NCBI RefSeq assembly: GCF_963678635.1
Contig: NC_087063.1
Span: 83,747,574-83,811,573 of the forward strand
Direction: 5' to 3'
Source of the DNA: Symsagittifera roscoffensis
Lineage: Eukaryota; Xenacoelomorpha; Acoela; Convolutidae
Length of the DNA: 64,000 nucleotides
Shown: positions 22,263 to 34,501 of the stretch, in pieces
Numbering within the stretch: the stretch's first letter is position 1
How the letters are laid out: each line of letters opens with the position of its first letter
Notes under the pieces: model-generated
Databases searched by the model: none
What the model saw: the letters and a program-made list of their open reading frames with translations, nothing else
What the model was told of the DNA's origin: nothing
Position numbers and translations under genes: made by a program

Positions 22263-22763
22263 CATTCTGCTTAAGCTGCTGATCCGAAAAGTATATTATG
22301 AGCTAGGCATAATACGACTGTCGGTTATAACTTTTTGTACGAGACGTTTAAACAAATCTTTTCTGATAAAAAAGTAGATTGACGAGCTTTTTTTGTAAAA
22401 AAAAGCAAAGTAGGTCCAGAGCAGTCATAGAGCAATGAGTAATCAAAAGTTTTTGGCGAAACCCTAAGACCGCTTTCTGTATGCAGTAGAAAAAAAAGAC
22501 AAAAAATTACCCATTCCATGTATGAAATTTATCATTGCAAAAATCACTCTAAGGATAAGGCCTAAACAGCAGGCAGTAAAGTTGTGTAATTTGATTGAAT
22601 CGAATGGAAGTGTTTCAATGATCTAGACAAATGAACATCAAAAACGAAATGTTGCAAATTTTTTGTTGATCCATCTTTTTTTGTTAGTAGTAACCGTGGT
22701 GTAACCGTAATTAATAAAGAAATAGCAAATGAAAACGAAAAGCATTTACCTCCTAAAATTTTG

Positions 22764-22981
22764 GGCTCTTTTCCAGTTTCCCCCTCCTTTGAAATTCAAT
22801 TTTGAAAAGTCTATTTAACGCTGTCATAATGCAATGAAATTTGGCGTGGTGAACAAATCGACAATTCTGAATAGATTTGTTCTAAATACTTTACAGCATA
22901 ATATCACACGTTTAGCCGTAAAAACACGTAAAACAAACGTAAAACTCGGTATTTTGAGAGGGGGGAAACTGGAAAAGAGCC
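22764..22981 (+). mobile_element. GGCTCTTTTCC MITE
   Basis: 218 bp, with perfect 8-bp flanks aaattttg (22756-22763 and 22982-22989). Confidence 0.92.
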
Positions 22982-23667
22982 AAATTTTGCACTGTTCTTA
23001 TATTTGTTGTTTTGTGTGATGTGAGATGAAAAAAACGCATAACAAGGATTTGTTCGAAAATTTAAAAGACAATATTACGTTTGTTTTGTTAATGTCACTT
23101 AAATTTGTCCTGTTTTTTAAATGGGATTTGAAAAATTCCTAGCAGGAAAACGGTAGAAGCTTTTCTTTGTTATTTACACCGAATAAAATTTGCTATTGTG
23201 GCAACGAACATTGATAATTCATGGATGGCGATCGCTGTTTATTTCCTTTTTTATCGCTTATTTCCAATGTGAGCTCAATCCGGGTTTCCTTTCGATTTCC
23301 GTCCCCAACTTTGATTTACGACTATGAAAAATTACTTTAACATTGTCATAGTGTTTGTATGGTGAAAAACCTAACATCTGTGAACGGATCTGCTCTTAAT
23401 GACGTACATCGTAGGCTCAATTAACTAGCCAAAAGTACACGTACAACAACAATGAAATTAGGGGAAAAGGTGAAAAAATGCAACTTTGTTTTTGGTTTTT
23501 TAAATTAAAAAGTTCGATTTTCGGAGAGAATGGCAGAAAAATGATTCATTTATGAGCATCCTAATAGTTTGTCTTGTTCCTATCGTCACACCACGCACAA
23601 AACAAGGGCTCTCCTCCACCTTGACTTTTCCTTTTTTTAAACATCTTTTTTCCTTTTTTTTAAACGT

Positions 23668-23845
23668 AATAAAATTTACAAACTAACTATTGTGAACAAA
23701 TTTGCTCTTTGTACCTTCCATCCTCGTCTTTCATTTTCACAGTTGTTCAGTTAAGTTATTATGGCTGAATGCATGATGATGCATGACGAGGATGGAAGGT
23801 ACGAAGAGCAAATTTGTTCACAATAGTTAGTTTGTAAATTTTATT
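23668..23845. repeat. Long hairpin (61-bp arms, about 56-bp loop)
   Basis: 23668-23728 is nearly the perfect complement of 23785-23845, centred on ACCTTCCATCCTCGTC and its complement. The interior (AACAAATTTGCTC, GTTATTATGGCTGAATGCATGA) is related to the GGCTCTTTTCC MITE family. Confidence 0.85.
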
Positions 23846-23983
23846 ATATTTGTTACGTTATACGTTTAAAAAAAGGAAAAAAGGTGTTTTTTTGAGTTTG
23901 CTTAATGATTATACGGTCGGAAGTTTCTGTCCTGCTTGCTTTGAGACAACTACTACTGTTGTGTTATGAGTTTTGTTATTTAC

Positions 23984-24322
23984 CGTGCCTATTGAGAGAA
24001 ACAGTCTCATGGCCAGTGTTGTTATACTCAACCATCTCCCGTCTGGGGGGATCATAGATATCCTGGGTGAATGGAATCGATTTATGCTCGAAGGGGGGCT
24101 CCGGCCGCACCCCTCCCCCTCCTCCCCCGCATGAGGCACCCCCACCTTGTGCGTGCATGGCCCCTCCCCTATACACCACAGATGATAGTGGATTCACAGG
24201 TACCCCCACCCCATCTGTACTCGGCAGGGGTCTCTGGTCACTGTTGCATCTGTGCCACGTCACTACTCCTGCCGCCGATAGTCCGTCGTTGCCCTCGTGC
24301 GCACAAGGTTCCCCCATTCCAA
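23984..24322 (-). CDS. Putative receptor gene, tail exon with SIPFTQD motif
   Basis: The donor CACG|GTAAAT at 23983 is strong. The acceptor is uncertain: I chose the AG just above 24322 because an in-frame TGA lies immediately before it and because this gives phase 1, matching the donor proposed at 28738. The exon encodes about 112 codons: a Cys/Asp/Gly-containing start, a glycine-rich stretch, then HKSIPFTQDIYDPPRREMVE and a tyrosine-bearing end. The last base plus the first two of the exon at 8843-9109 make a codon in frame. The tyrosine segments (IYDPP, VEYNNT) could be phosphorylation sites; that is inference. Confidence 0.72.
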
Positions 24323-24611
24323 CTCAATCTGTGCGATAGTCAGTTAGTTTCTCTTCACTGGTCTATTCTCCAGTAGTACCCTTTCCTTGGATTTTATTCA
24401 ATTTCGTTTCTAACGAAGTGACTTTTTGAAGAAAAAAGCAAAGCACCATTCAAGCCCCCCCCCCCACCTCGCATGATCATCAATTTTATGGTGTAACGAG
24501 TGTTTTATAATGCTAAGTATGAAGACAAAATATGTTTGTGATGGTTTATGGCTTAATTAGTCCGCATATCAATTTTTATAATATTCGAATTGAATTACGC
24601 GAACAAAAATC

Positions 24612-24831
24612 GGCTCTCTTGCAGTCCTTCCCCCCCCTCAAAAAGTTACAAAATAAAGATGGTCAAAAATTATTCACACGCGCTTTGCATCTAAGAATTC
24701 TTGTTCAAATTTGTTCACCTGTTCACGCTGACACGTTGTAATGCAGTTTATAGCATGAAAGTTTACTTTAAATGGACTTTCATAGATTGAATTTCAGAAA
24801 AAAATCAAAGAGGGGGAACTGGAAAAGAGCA
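24612..24831 (+). mobile_element. GGCTCTTTTCC MITE, diverged
   Basis: Starts GGCTCTCTTGCAG and ends GGGAACTGGAAAAGAGC. Flanks caaaaatc and caaaattt match at 6 of 8 positions. Confidence 0.7.
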
Positions 24832-25825
24832 CAAAATTTTACTTGTAAAAATTCGCAGATGGGGGAAGGAAAAAGAGCCGTTAAGGCGACCAAGGGAACG
24901 GAATCCGTTAACACGAATAGATTCTATTCTATTTCTCAAATCTGTTTAACACCAATTTGTTTGATTTTTTGACAGAGGGGGGATGAAGTTATTTTTAATG
25001 GCAGCCGTTTTGATAATTTTGAGTTCTGTCGAAACCCAGAAGAATCATAATTAGCACAATTTTGGCATGAAGCTGTTTTTGAGCATTTTGTTGAAAGTTT
25101 GTCAGGAAAAAAATAGTACCAAAAAGAAGACCCTTCAGAAAAAAATTGGTAAACAGAACTAAAAAGAACGTCAACAACACCCCTTTGCCCACTGACTTCG
25201 CGGCACGCGATTTTGAGAACATAGAGTATAGCAAGCACATGCTACGCGCTCTTTGTAGCAATTTGAAGATGAGAAAACCGTTTTTACTGGAGAAGAGCTT
25301 TACAATTGGCTGATGATGGTGATTATAGTCAGTCTTTGACAGAGTCTGTTTAAACTATTTGATCCATTAACAATGCCACACAGCAACACATCAATCAAAA
25401 AAGTATTGATATGGAAACCCAAGTTAAAATTAATTTCGACAAGTATTTCGAAAATAGGCTCAAGGTAATTTTTCTGTTTTATAAGCCTTAATTTTTTTTA
25501 TTTGCGTTCAGTAGTCTTGTTTTTTTTTTATATCAGCTGAAAAAAAATTGAAGAGATTTTACTTTTTGTAATTTGTGTGGCTCTGAGTATGTTCGTCCCT
25601 CGTCGAGTTTGGTAACTTGTTTTTCTTGGTATTTTTTCCGCTGCTGCCGTTGGTTATTCTGTTCTCTTTGTCGTTATTGGTTACTGTTTTTTAAGGATTG
25701 GCTGCTGCTTCTCTGGCTGGTTGCTCATTTGTTCGTCCGAAAGTGAAAAGTCACTCTTTGTTTCTATTGACACGTGACTTCCTTAAGGAGTTTCGCATCG
25801 GACCAGTTTAAGAAGAAGACTATGT

Positions 25826-26280
25826 CTGGGCTCTTTTTCCTTTTCCCCCCTACCCCACACAAGCATCAATTTTATGGTCTAACGAGTGGTTTCAAAAGGT
25901 TTATTATGAAGACCAAATATAATGGTCCCTCCCCCACGGTTGGTCCTGCACTGAGCAGGCCGGAGGCTAATAATTAAAAAATTCAAATATGTTTGTCATG
26001 GTCTAATTTCTCTGCATCTCAACTTTCAGGACAATCGGACAATGTGAACAAAAATTTTAATTATAAAAAATTGCAGGTGGGGAAAAGGAAAAAGATCCCC
26101 CCCACCTCACATGAGCATCATTTTATGGCATAAAGATGGTTGAATGTGAACTCCTTTATGTTTGTCATGGCCTAATTAGTCAGCGAGTCACTTTCATAAC
26201 AAAACTGAAAAAGTGAGCCAAAATGTTCCTTGTGAACCAAAATATGCAGGCGAGGAGAGGAAAAAAGCTCGTGTCGGCTC
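25826..26280. mobile_element. Second MITE family, two copies end to end
   Basis: Termini are of type GGCTCTTTTTCCTTTTCCCCCC and its complement. Shared interior: GCATCAATTTTATGG, then AATATGTTTGTCATGGTCTAA. A partial relative lies at 24455-24600. Boundaries are approximate. Confidence 0.55.
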
Positions 26281-27399
26281 ATATACCCACTACGAGGCCA
26301 AACTGTGCATTTTGTGATTTGTGAGCGATTTCTGCAATAGGCTAAAATCAGATCTGTGGCGCTACTTTTCTTGCTACGTTGCTACTTTTCTTTGATCTTC
26401 TTTGCTGCTTTGATTCTAGAAGCGAAAAGCTAAAAGACTGTACAGCTCAAAATTTTTCCAAAAACAAGCGAATTTGCGGAATCCGATAAAAAAATTTTAA
26501 TTTATGTGAATAGTAAAATTGCGCTGTTGCGGAATCTTCAACGGTGAGCGGAATCCGCATTTTGTTTGCGGATTCCAGTAACATATATTGTAGCGTTTTA
26601 AATTAATTCTTTTCTTTACCAGGTGGTAATCAGCGAGTTCAATCTCAATTACTACTATTAGTTGGGTCTAACCCAACCGTTCGGTGTTACAAGCTAATTC
26701 ATCAGTTCATTTCAATTTCAATTCATTTTAATTTCTTTCAATATAAAATCAAAAACTGTGTTTCATTTTAGCCTCAATCGCAGTTTTTGATATTATAAGA
26801 GATAAAAATTAAGGATTAGAACAATTCAATTTCAGATGGGGACAGATAAAAACAAACCAGAACCAATTTTTACCAGGACGGACAAGAACTATTCGGTGAT
26901 GTGTTGAGTGTTATGTTTCCGAACATTCTCAACCCACTTAGCCCAAATAACTTTGGTCAATGTGAGTATCCCAAAAACTGCTTGCTGGAAAATTTATTAC
27001 AAATACTAAAGCGCACATCCACCAATTTAGTTAACTAATGATTAAGAATTTTTTCGTGGAGTTGCTGACAATGGTTAATTCCTTGCTTTTGTATTCACGT
27101 TTGCTTGATAAAAGTTTCAGCTCTAGTTTTTAATTGTTCATATGCAAGAACTGGTTTAATGATGCAAAGTTGAGGCATCTACTAACAATTTGATGTGTCC
27201 GCTTACAGAAATTGAAAATTCCAAAATTTGCACTACAGCTGTTTGCAAGCGGAACCCACGGAAATTTTGGAAATGAAATTCACTTACATTTTGGAACATG
27301 TTGAAAGTTTTGTCACTGGATTCAAATGGTCTAGAGACACCAAAATGTGCTCCTATCTAGTGCATAACTTGGCCTCAATATTTAATTATGCAATTTTTA

Positions 27400-27637
27400 G
27401 GCTCTATCCTTGCAGCCCCTCTGGCTTTGTTCCACTACCCCATTTTGATATCATTTTAACGATGTCATAAGGCAACGATCGTAACCTAATGAACAAATTA
27501 ACTATTGTGAATACACTTGTTCCTCATACTCTAGATTGTAACACTATGCATTTAGCTCAAATAACAGAAAACGCAACTGAGATAATGGAAAATTGGAAAT
27601 GTGCGGGGAAAAAGAAAAAGTGCCGCTCCTCTCCTCA
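27400..27637 (+). mobile_element. GGCTCTTTTCC MITE, old copy
   Basis: Starts GGCTCTATCCTTGCAG, contains CATTTTAACGATGTCATAAGG as in the other copies, and is flanked by aattttta and aattttat. Confidence 0.55.
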
Positions 27638-27655
27638 ATTTTATAACAAAAGAAG

Positions 27656-28098
27656 CAGGCGCAGTTCTGGAATTTGTTTTCGCGGGAAGGGGAGGGGGTT
27701 TCACGGGGGCGGACGGCTTTTCAAAAAAGGTGGAATACAATTTTGTCTACTTTTTAGATCGACCAAATTGAATTTCCCAGCTTTCCCAAATCACTAAACA
27801 GACTCAATTTTGGCAAAAAACTCGCACCGCAGACAAGTTTTTGAAAAAAAGGCACAGCCAAGCGTTTTTAGGCAACTTTTCGGACAGTTTTGAAGAATTG
27901 CGTTTTTTTTCGGCACGCGCGCTCGTCGTCAACTTTAGTATATTTTGGCACCGTATATTTTGGCATTTAGAAAAATTTTAGGTTTAACCAGCCAAAAATG
28001 GAGGTCATAAAGGAGTACTAAAATGAAGGAAAAGAAGGAAGAGGAATCCGCAATCCACCCCCCCCCCCCCCCGCAATCACCCCCTAAATCCGCACCTG
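27656..28098 (+). mobile_element. hAT-like MITE, old copy
   Basis: Starts CAGGCGCAGTTCTGG, with the family's interior (TCGACCAAATTGAATTTCCC) and end CCTAAATCCGCACCTG. No clear target duplication. Confidence 0.65.
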
Positions 28099-28738
28099 GC
28101 TGGAACGTAAACGTATACATGTTCAAATAAACCACGATAACGTTGAGACGCTATGTTCACTGTTTAAAAATCAATTCCAAAAGGGCATTAAGAATTATTA
28201 TCATGCCGTGTGATTCCATTCACGAAAATTAGAGCGTTACGTTTTGCCTATAAACAAAATGTAAAATGGAAACAATCTCGGAAAAACTGGGATTGTTTTC
28301 GCTGAGCTGTAACATACAGTAATTAAAAAAAAATTTCAAGTCAAAATTAATTTTGGAACAAATTCTGGTACGGATGAATTATTATCCCAAATTTTTACGT
28401 TTGAGTTCAGGGCATCAATTATTTTTATATGATACAAAAAAATAGAGTTTGTCTGGAGAACAAGAGCATCCCGAGCACGAAATTTCCATCTAAGAAAAAT
28501 TGAATAACTACAAATTTTCATTTTACTATCAATTTATTTATATGTAAAATTATGAGTCCACTCAATTTAGATGAAAAATTTCTAATTAAAATCCAACATT
28601 TTGAATTCAAAGTATTTGAATTGCTCGAACAAGATTCGATTTGACAACAAAGTACACAATTTAATGATGTCAATTAATTTTACTTTTCCGCGGAAAAAGC
28701 AAACAATCTCAGTTTTTGCGACAAAAACTGTACATCAC

Positions 28739-28860
28739 TGTACATTTCTATAGATTCAATGGCAGCAATTTCCGAAACGACAGTGGAATAATGAGCCGAG
28801 GTCCGCAACGTGTGTCTCGATTGTCGCGATTCATAAATGTTTGATCGCTTCTGCTGCAAC
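28739..28860 (-). CDS. Putative receptor gene, juxtamembrane-side tail exon (tentative)
   Basis: Candidate 122-nt exon. The acceptor (TTTACTGTTGAG) lies above 28860, and a GTGATG donor, which is weak, at 28738. Its phases (2 in, 1 out) fit exactly between the transmembrane exon and the exon at 23984-24322. It encodes a Ser/Arg/Tyr-rich peptide (SNIYESRQSRHTLRTSAHYS) followed by VSEIAAIESIEMY. Composition and phase are the only support, so this could be a chance ORF. A second donor five bases further on (GTACAG) is also possible. Confidence 0.45.
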
Positions 28861-29864
28861 CTCAACAGTAAACGGAGCTAACATGTGATCAACATTTCTC
28901 CTCAAGTTTTTTTTCCCAATCATTCAATTAAGTTTTCCTTACTATAACGTCTTCGCGCAAAACTTTGAAAAAACAAAAAATAAATTACTTTGGAAAAGTT
29001 TATAGTAACATTTGCGCGCCCTAAGTTTCGACTGAGCTCGACTAACGTTGATGCCGTGGTAATTTCTGACGGCGTTTAGCCAGCACAAAAGTAAAGGTAA
29101 GAATCGTTGGTAAAGAAATGCATTGTAGCGAAAACGTACTTTCCTTAATTGTATTTCCAAATATTGCGTGGATTTTGAAAGGTAACAGCTATAAAAAATG
29201 AGATTAACACACCACCTCAGCTCGGGAAATAATTTCTTTGCACACTTGGGAAAAGTAGTGTTGAAGAATTTGATTCAATTTGGATTTTATAAGAAAGACA
29301 CAATGTTGTTTCAATTTTTTTTCACTATAAAGAGACATCTCACTTAAAAACTTCTCAATTAACAACACAAAATGATATAAATTATGAGAAAATTTAGCAT
29401 GATTCAATTTGTACTGTTTTGCAGCATAGGAAAAATTAGCTAGATTCTTTTTATCTACATAGTTTTTGAGTTTAGGAACATAAGACATCATTATCTTTCA
29501 TGGTGGGCAACTCGGGCATTGTACTCCAAAGTGAAACTTAGTTCACGTGTTGTTTGTTATTCTCCGTTGTGCTCCAAGTCACTGAAACAAACACACGTAT
29601 AGGCTTCAAGCTGCCTATTTCTATAATAATTTAGAGAATGAGCTTAATAATAAATTTTGCTGTAAATTGAGAATTTCAATTGATTTTAGGACAAAAACTG
29701 TCTGAAATACTGGCACTTGCATGCGCAATGTTTTCGAATGAAAAATATGAAAATGCATAATATGAAATTGGATCGATGTTACAGTGACACAGAGCACTGG
29801 GTATTGTTCAGCGCGTTTAATCAACTTGGATCCAAGCAAAGCTGCGATAAAGTATTAATGAATA

Positions 29865-30560
29865 AGGAGGGCCGGTTTCTGTGCAAGTGGCACAGACTTT
29901 TCCGACCATAGTTTAAAAAAACACATGTTGTGTCATGAAAAAACGTGAACAAAAAATAAACAAAATTTAGGCATATTCGACAGTCATAGAAAACTAGGCC
30001 GATTGGAAAACAGTGTTTCTAGTAGAATGACTAAGAAAAACGAAAAAAAGTCGTGACAAAAATCAAATAAATAATTTCAAAATTTTTCAATTTTTGCAGA
30101 AAATTTTTGAATCATTTTTGAGTTTTTGATTCCTAAAACGGTGCTTAAAAAGTCCATTTACCAAATTACTTGAGTAAAAATATATTTTCGCGGCTTAAAA
30201 CATGCTTAGATAATTTATTGTAAGCTCGGACGCTCACCTTATTAGCTCAAAATAAGAACAGAAATCCAAAAATTTCAGACCGTTCGTTCTCGAAACGGTT
30301 CTGTTAATGTTGTTCGACTGAAATGGTTTTAATAAGATATGTCGCTCGACTCAGTCTGATTATTATTTGTGGAATCTGATTTTGTGTGGAAAACAAAAAA
30401 AGGTAAAAAAAAACAGGAAAAAAATTAAGCTAGACCAAACTGGGAACAATTCAATGACAAGTCTTTAAACATGTTAAAAATTTGTCTGAACGATCAAAGA
30501 AAGCGAAAGAAGGTGTCATGAGGCGACCTTTGGTACCTCGCTTATAACTTGTCTTTTCGC
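29865..30560 (+). repeat. Dispersed repeat R1, copy 3
   Basis: Starts GGGCCGGTTTCTGTGCAAG and shares the order of segments with copies 1 and 2. The TATA-bearing tail is not evident here. Confidence 0.5.
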
Positions 30561-31196
30561 AGTTATGTTACGGATTTATTACCAGTTCTATTTCAAGGTC
30601 ACTGAATTGGCCTATTCTGAGTGCCATGCTGTGCGTGGTCACTCTGTTGTTTTGCTACATCTTTTGTTAGATTTTTATTCATTCCGTTCTATCACTCTAT
30701 ATTCTCTTGGTCAAAGATTGACTAACAAATATTAAATTGGAACCAAGTATCTAACAACTAATCTATCAATTCACTTTTATGAAACAACCAAGTTTTGACG
30801 CACTTATTCTCGGCAAATGTCAGAAGGATGATCAAAGATCCTTTTTGCGGAATCCGCTTACAATTCACAAAATACACAGTTTGGCCTCGTAATGAAACAG
30901 CTAAAAAACAGTACAAAATCCCTGAATACAAAATCCCCCCCTCTCTAATTTTTCAAATGATCAGAACAAAACCGCATTTGGTTTCATACTTGCGATATTT
31001 GATTGAAATAATTCAACTATGACTGTCTAAGTTCCTGATTTTCTTTAAGATCCTTTTATCTCACCACGTACAAAAAAAATGACACTAGTCTGAAAAAAAT
31101 ATTGATTATGTTTTTTACAGGAATATACTCGGAACATTCTTTACTACTTGTTTTTTTTTTTCGTTTCTTAGAGGAGGTCTAACCACCAGCGGATTT

Positions 31197-31475
31197 ATGA
31201 ATTTATGCACCCGCCCTTCCCTCAGGGATTCGACCCCCTGACTACCCAAAAGTTCCCACCTTTGATACTATTTTAAGAACTCCAGTTTTAGCTGACTGAC
31301 CCTAAAATTTTTCTAAAAGCGCCTTGGGCGCAATTGTATACTAGTTTTGAGGGGGGAATACGATTTTTTGGTCAAAAGTGTTCAACAAGAGCCTAAAAAC
31401 GCCTTTTTTGGACTGTTTTTCAAAAATTAGCCTGCATAGTGTTTTGGAAGAGCTCAGAAAATTAATTTGGCCAAT
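31197..31475 (-). mobile_element. hAT-like MITE fragment
   Basis: Shares CTCAGGGATTCGACCCCCTG and ATTTTTCTAAAAGCGCC with the other copies. One end is missing. Confidence 0.6.
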
Positions 31476-31537
31476 TACAAAAAAAAATACAAGCAAAAAG
31501 ACCCACAAAAGTCAACGAGTCTTTTGTTATTTGTTAC

Positions 31538-31729
31538 CTCTCGTTGTAAGTGCATGATGAAAAGTTATCAAGTGAGGCGACAGTTGGGGGGACACTATAC
31601 GGCAAGGGGGGCTGTGGCGGTGGCTGGCTGTAGTCCCCCCTTGTCCCTGTCATTTTCCACAGAATGAGGAAGGCCACAGAGAGCACAGTTAGACAGAGGA
31701 TTGTCAACACACATGCGACCAAGATGTAA
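31538..31729 (-). CDS. Putative receptor gene, transmembrane exon
   Basis: The acceptor (CATGTTTTAG) lies above 31729 and the donor GAGAG|GTAACA at 31537. It is 192 nt, phase 2 in and phase 2 out. The peptide begins with about 25 hydrophobic residues (YILVACVLTILCLTVLSVAF...), a clear membrane span. Then come a basic/polar stop-transfer region (WKMTGTRGDYS) and a proline-rich stretch (QPPPQPPLPYSVPP). The upstream extracellular exon ends at an ACCAA|GTTAGT donor in phase 2 and joins directly to the span. The product is therefore read as a single-pass protein with its N-terminus outside and a long cytoplasmic tail (about 600 residues over nine exons). Confidence 0.75.
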
Positions 31730-32825
31730 CTAAAACATGAACCATGTGTTGCTAAAATAAAATTATGAAACATGATGTTCCCAGTTTGAGAAAACCCTGC
31801 TAAACATACAATAACTCTCTCAACTATCCGACAAGTTAAAGAAAATTCGAAAATCTACCTTATTTTACAATTTTGCTTATAAAAATATATTTTTTGCTAG
31901 CAAAATCCATTTCCAAAACTTTTTTCAACATTTTGCCGACAAAATGTTGGAAAAACTTATTCCTCTCAGCTTAAAACGCTTTTTTTAATCAAAACCTGAT
32001 AAAAAGCGCGAAATGAATAATCTCGGATAAAAAGCTTCAAATCATGTGTTTTATTAAAACTTCTTTGATGGAAGTCTTCAAATCAGTCGTGTCAAAGCAG
32101 GGAAGCCTGCTCTAGTTGCTGATTTTTACCAAAGTATCCTCCATTGATATTAATGTACGGCAGTCCTTTCCGGCTGAATAACCTCTAATTTTTATTTAAA
32201 GGATATCTTTGGCGCCAATCTTTTCTAAATTTCAGGGAGGGAACAAAACTTTTCAAAAACCGACAAAACTTCGTTTTTGCTTATTTTTTTTTTCAAAAAA
32301 TTGCCTGCTGCACAGACTTTATGGACGGAATGGGAAACTTTTTAGGTTTTTTTGGAAGCTCGGATAATCATTTTAAAACTATTTTATAGAACTTTAAACT
32401 CATTTCAATCCTTGAATATTTAAGAAAAATATAATCTCCAAAAACGTTTGAAAATGCACAAAAAATGAGGAAAAACGGTAAGAACAAAATTTTTTTAAAT
32501 TGTTCATAAATCAAAATTAGTAAAAAGAACCGCTGGTTTTGATATAGTTTTTTCAGCAATCGAAAGTTTTGCCAGCAATCAATTGAGCCCCAATTTTGCA
32601 CAAAAATTTGAACTTCAGAAAAACTGTTGAAAGCTCAACAAGCTTTTCCTCGCCACTTTTGTCTAAGGACAACTTAATTTGAGAATATCCAGGTTCAAAG
32701 TTCAAGTTATCTTTGTTTTATCTGGATCATTCAAATCAGCAGTCGATTATCTGATCATTTAAATTCAATCGATTGCACATATCATGCGGTGATATTTCAA
32801 TCATCAATTTTTTATTTCAATTTTT
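31730..32825. other. Receptor intron, repeat-derived
   Basis: AT-rich. From about 32360 to 32920 it resembles 42480-43060 in direct orientation (for example ATAATCTCCAAAAACGTTTG), an old dispersed repeat of about 550 bp. No exon seen. Confidence 0.5.
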
Positions 32826-32992
32826 TGCTAAAAAAGGTAATTTAAAGGGCTATCTATGATTCTTAGCTTTTTATTGAGTAGTTTGAGTTCAAAAATGGAG
32901 GTTTCTACCACAATTTATAGTATTTTTTGTTGTCAAAATCCATAAACATTGTTGGGGGAGCTCGGAAAAATATGTTGATCAAATTCAATTTT

Positions 32993-33466
32993 TGTGCGCG
33001 TCAATCTCCACACTTCGTGATAAAATCTGTTTTCAAACACTTGAATTATAACGAGTATTTTATCGGGAAATTAGCGATATTTTTAACAAGCTTTTTTATT
33101 GTTATCATCGGTAAAATCGGCCACACAAAACTGCATAACTCAAAGCAAGCTGCAAAAATGACCAGTATTTGTCCTTGAGACAAATTACTCTTTTTAAAGG
33201 TCAGCCTTAATCAAGGCTGAACTAAATTAGAGCAAAAAGACGGTTAAAATAGATTTTTGGGGGGATCGAACGTGGTTACGGATCATCCCATCAAGTTCGG
33301 TGCATATTCGAGTTCTAGAAAGGAAATGACCTAGGCGGGATTCGAACCGGCGCCGAACCCGCCGGGACGCACCATGTATACGCTCGGCTACTGTCCCTAT
33401 ATGCATTTACATTTTGGTTCAACTTTATATGCATTTATACTCTTGTTTTATATTTGCGCTGCAACA
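32993..33466 (-). repeat. BEL/Pao 3' LTR, left copy
   Basis: Carries a tRNA-like segment near 33328-33397 with a perfect Pol III B box (GGTTCGAATCC on the minus strand), the palindrome TCAGCCTTAATCAAGGCTGA and, read on the minus strand, AATAAA. Confidence 0.9.
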
Positions 33467-34489
33467 TCCTCCACCCCTAAACAAGGAAGAACGGGAGCGA
33501 GCTTTACGGTCGGGCGGGTCAGTTCGCTCGTAACGGTCTTTATGTCGGCGGATCTCGCGCATCCGTCCTTGCCATAGTGCAGTTTTAGGATATGTGCGAG
33601 TGGATAATGTCCACGTGGAGTGTCAGGCTCTATGACCCAAACCAAGTCGCCGGCTTTCAACTTAACGTCTGACTGGTTGTGCCACTTTGCCCTCCTATTG
33701 AGGGAAGGAACGTATTCCCGCATCCACACCGTGTCCATATTGCATTAGCGTATGATTGTGCTCTGGCGAACCGCTTCTTATGGTCGAAGTTTTCTTCGAA
33801 ACTTAGCGACGGAAAACTCGCTGCGTATTGGCCATGGATAAAATGATTCGGGGTCAACGCCTCTAAATCTAGTGGATCGGAACTAACGGCTGTTATCGGT
33901 CTAGCGTTGAGTGATTGCTCAACAAGGCACAGCGTGGTTCTTAGAGCCTCCTCAGTTACTCTTCTGTTGCCTAAGATGTCATACAAAACGCGCTTGACAC
34001 TCCGAACTAATTGCTCCCAGGACCCACCATGGTGCGGTGCGCTGGGTGGATTGAATTTCCACTTGATCCCTTTCTGAACAAAAACACCGGTGCGAGCTTG
34101 TTCCAACTCTCAACGCAAGCTATGAGCTCTTTCTGAGCGCCAACAAAGTTCGTGCCGTTGTCGGACATTATGGTAGTCGGAGTACCGCGACGTGCGATAA
34201 ACCTCTCCACGCCCATCACACAAGAGCTTGTGTCGAGCGAGGGGACCACTTCAATGTGAACCGCTCTGGTGGTAAGACAGGTGAACAAAAAACCCCACCT
34301 CTTTTCCGTACTTCTCCGGATTGGAACTAGGAACGGCCCAAAGTAGTCGACACCTGTGTTAGAGAAAGGAGGTTGCTTGTAACCCAGCCTTTCAATGGGC
34401 AGATCAGCCATCATCAGATTTACGGTTTGCGCTTTGCGTTTTCGGCACACAACGCAATTATTTTCAATGCTTGGCAGCAACCATCGCAA
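33448..34489 (-). pseudogene. pol: BEL/Pao integrase and C-terminal domain, left copy
   Basis: Three overlapping frames hold the integrase core blocks (GVDYFGPF, MSDNGTNFVGA, HHGGSWEQLVRS) and the C-terminal domain (NQSDVKLKAGDLVWVIEPDT). The right copy encodes the same region in one frame, so at least two frameshifts are specific to this copy. Confidence 0.85.
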
Positions 34490-34501
34490 ATTTAATACAA
34501 C

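Noticed and set aside
21466-27637. CRISPR-like array of repeats
   Set aside because: The repeats are whole MITEs with inverted ends and target duplications in animal DNA; there are no uniform short repeats and spacers.
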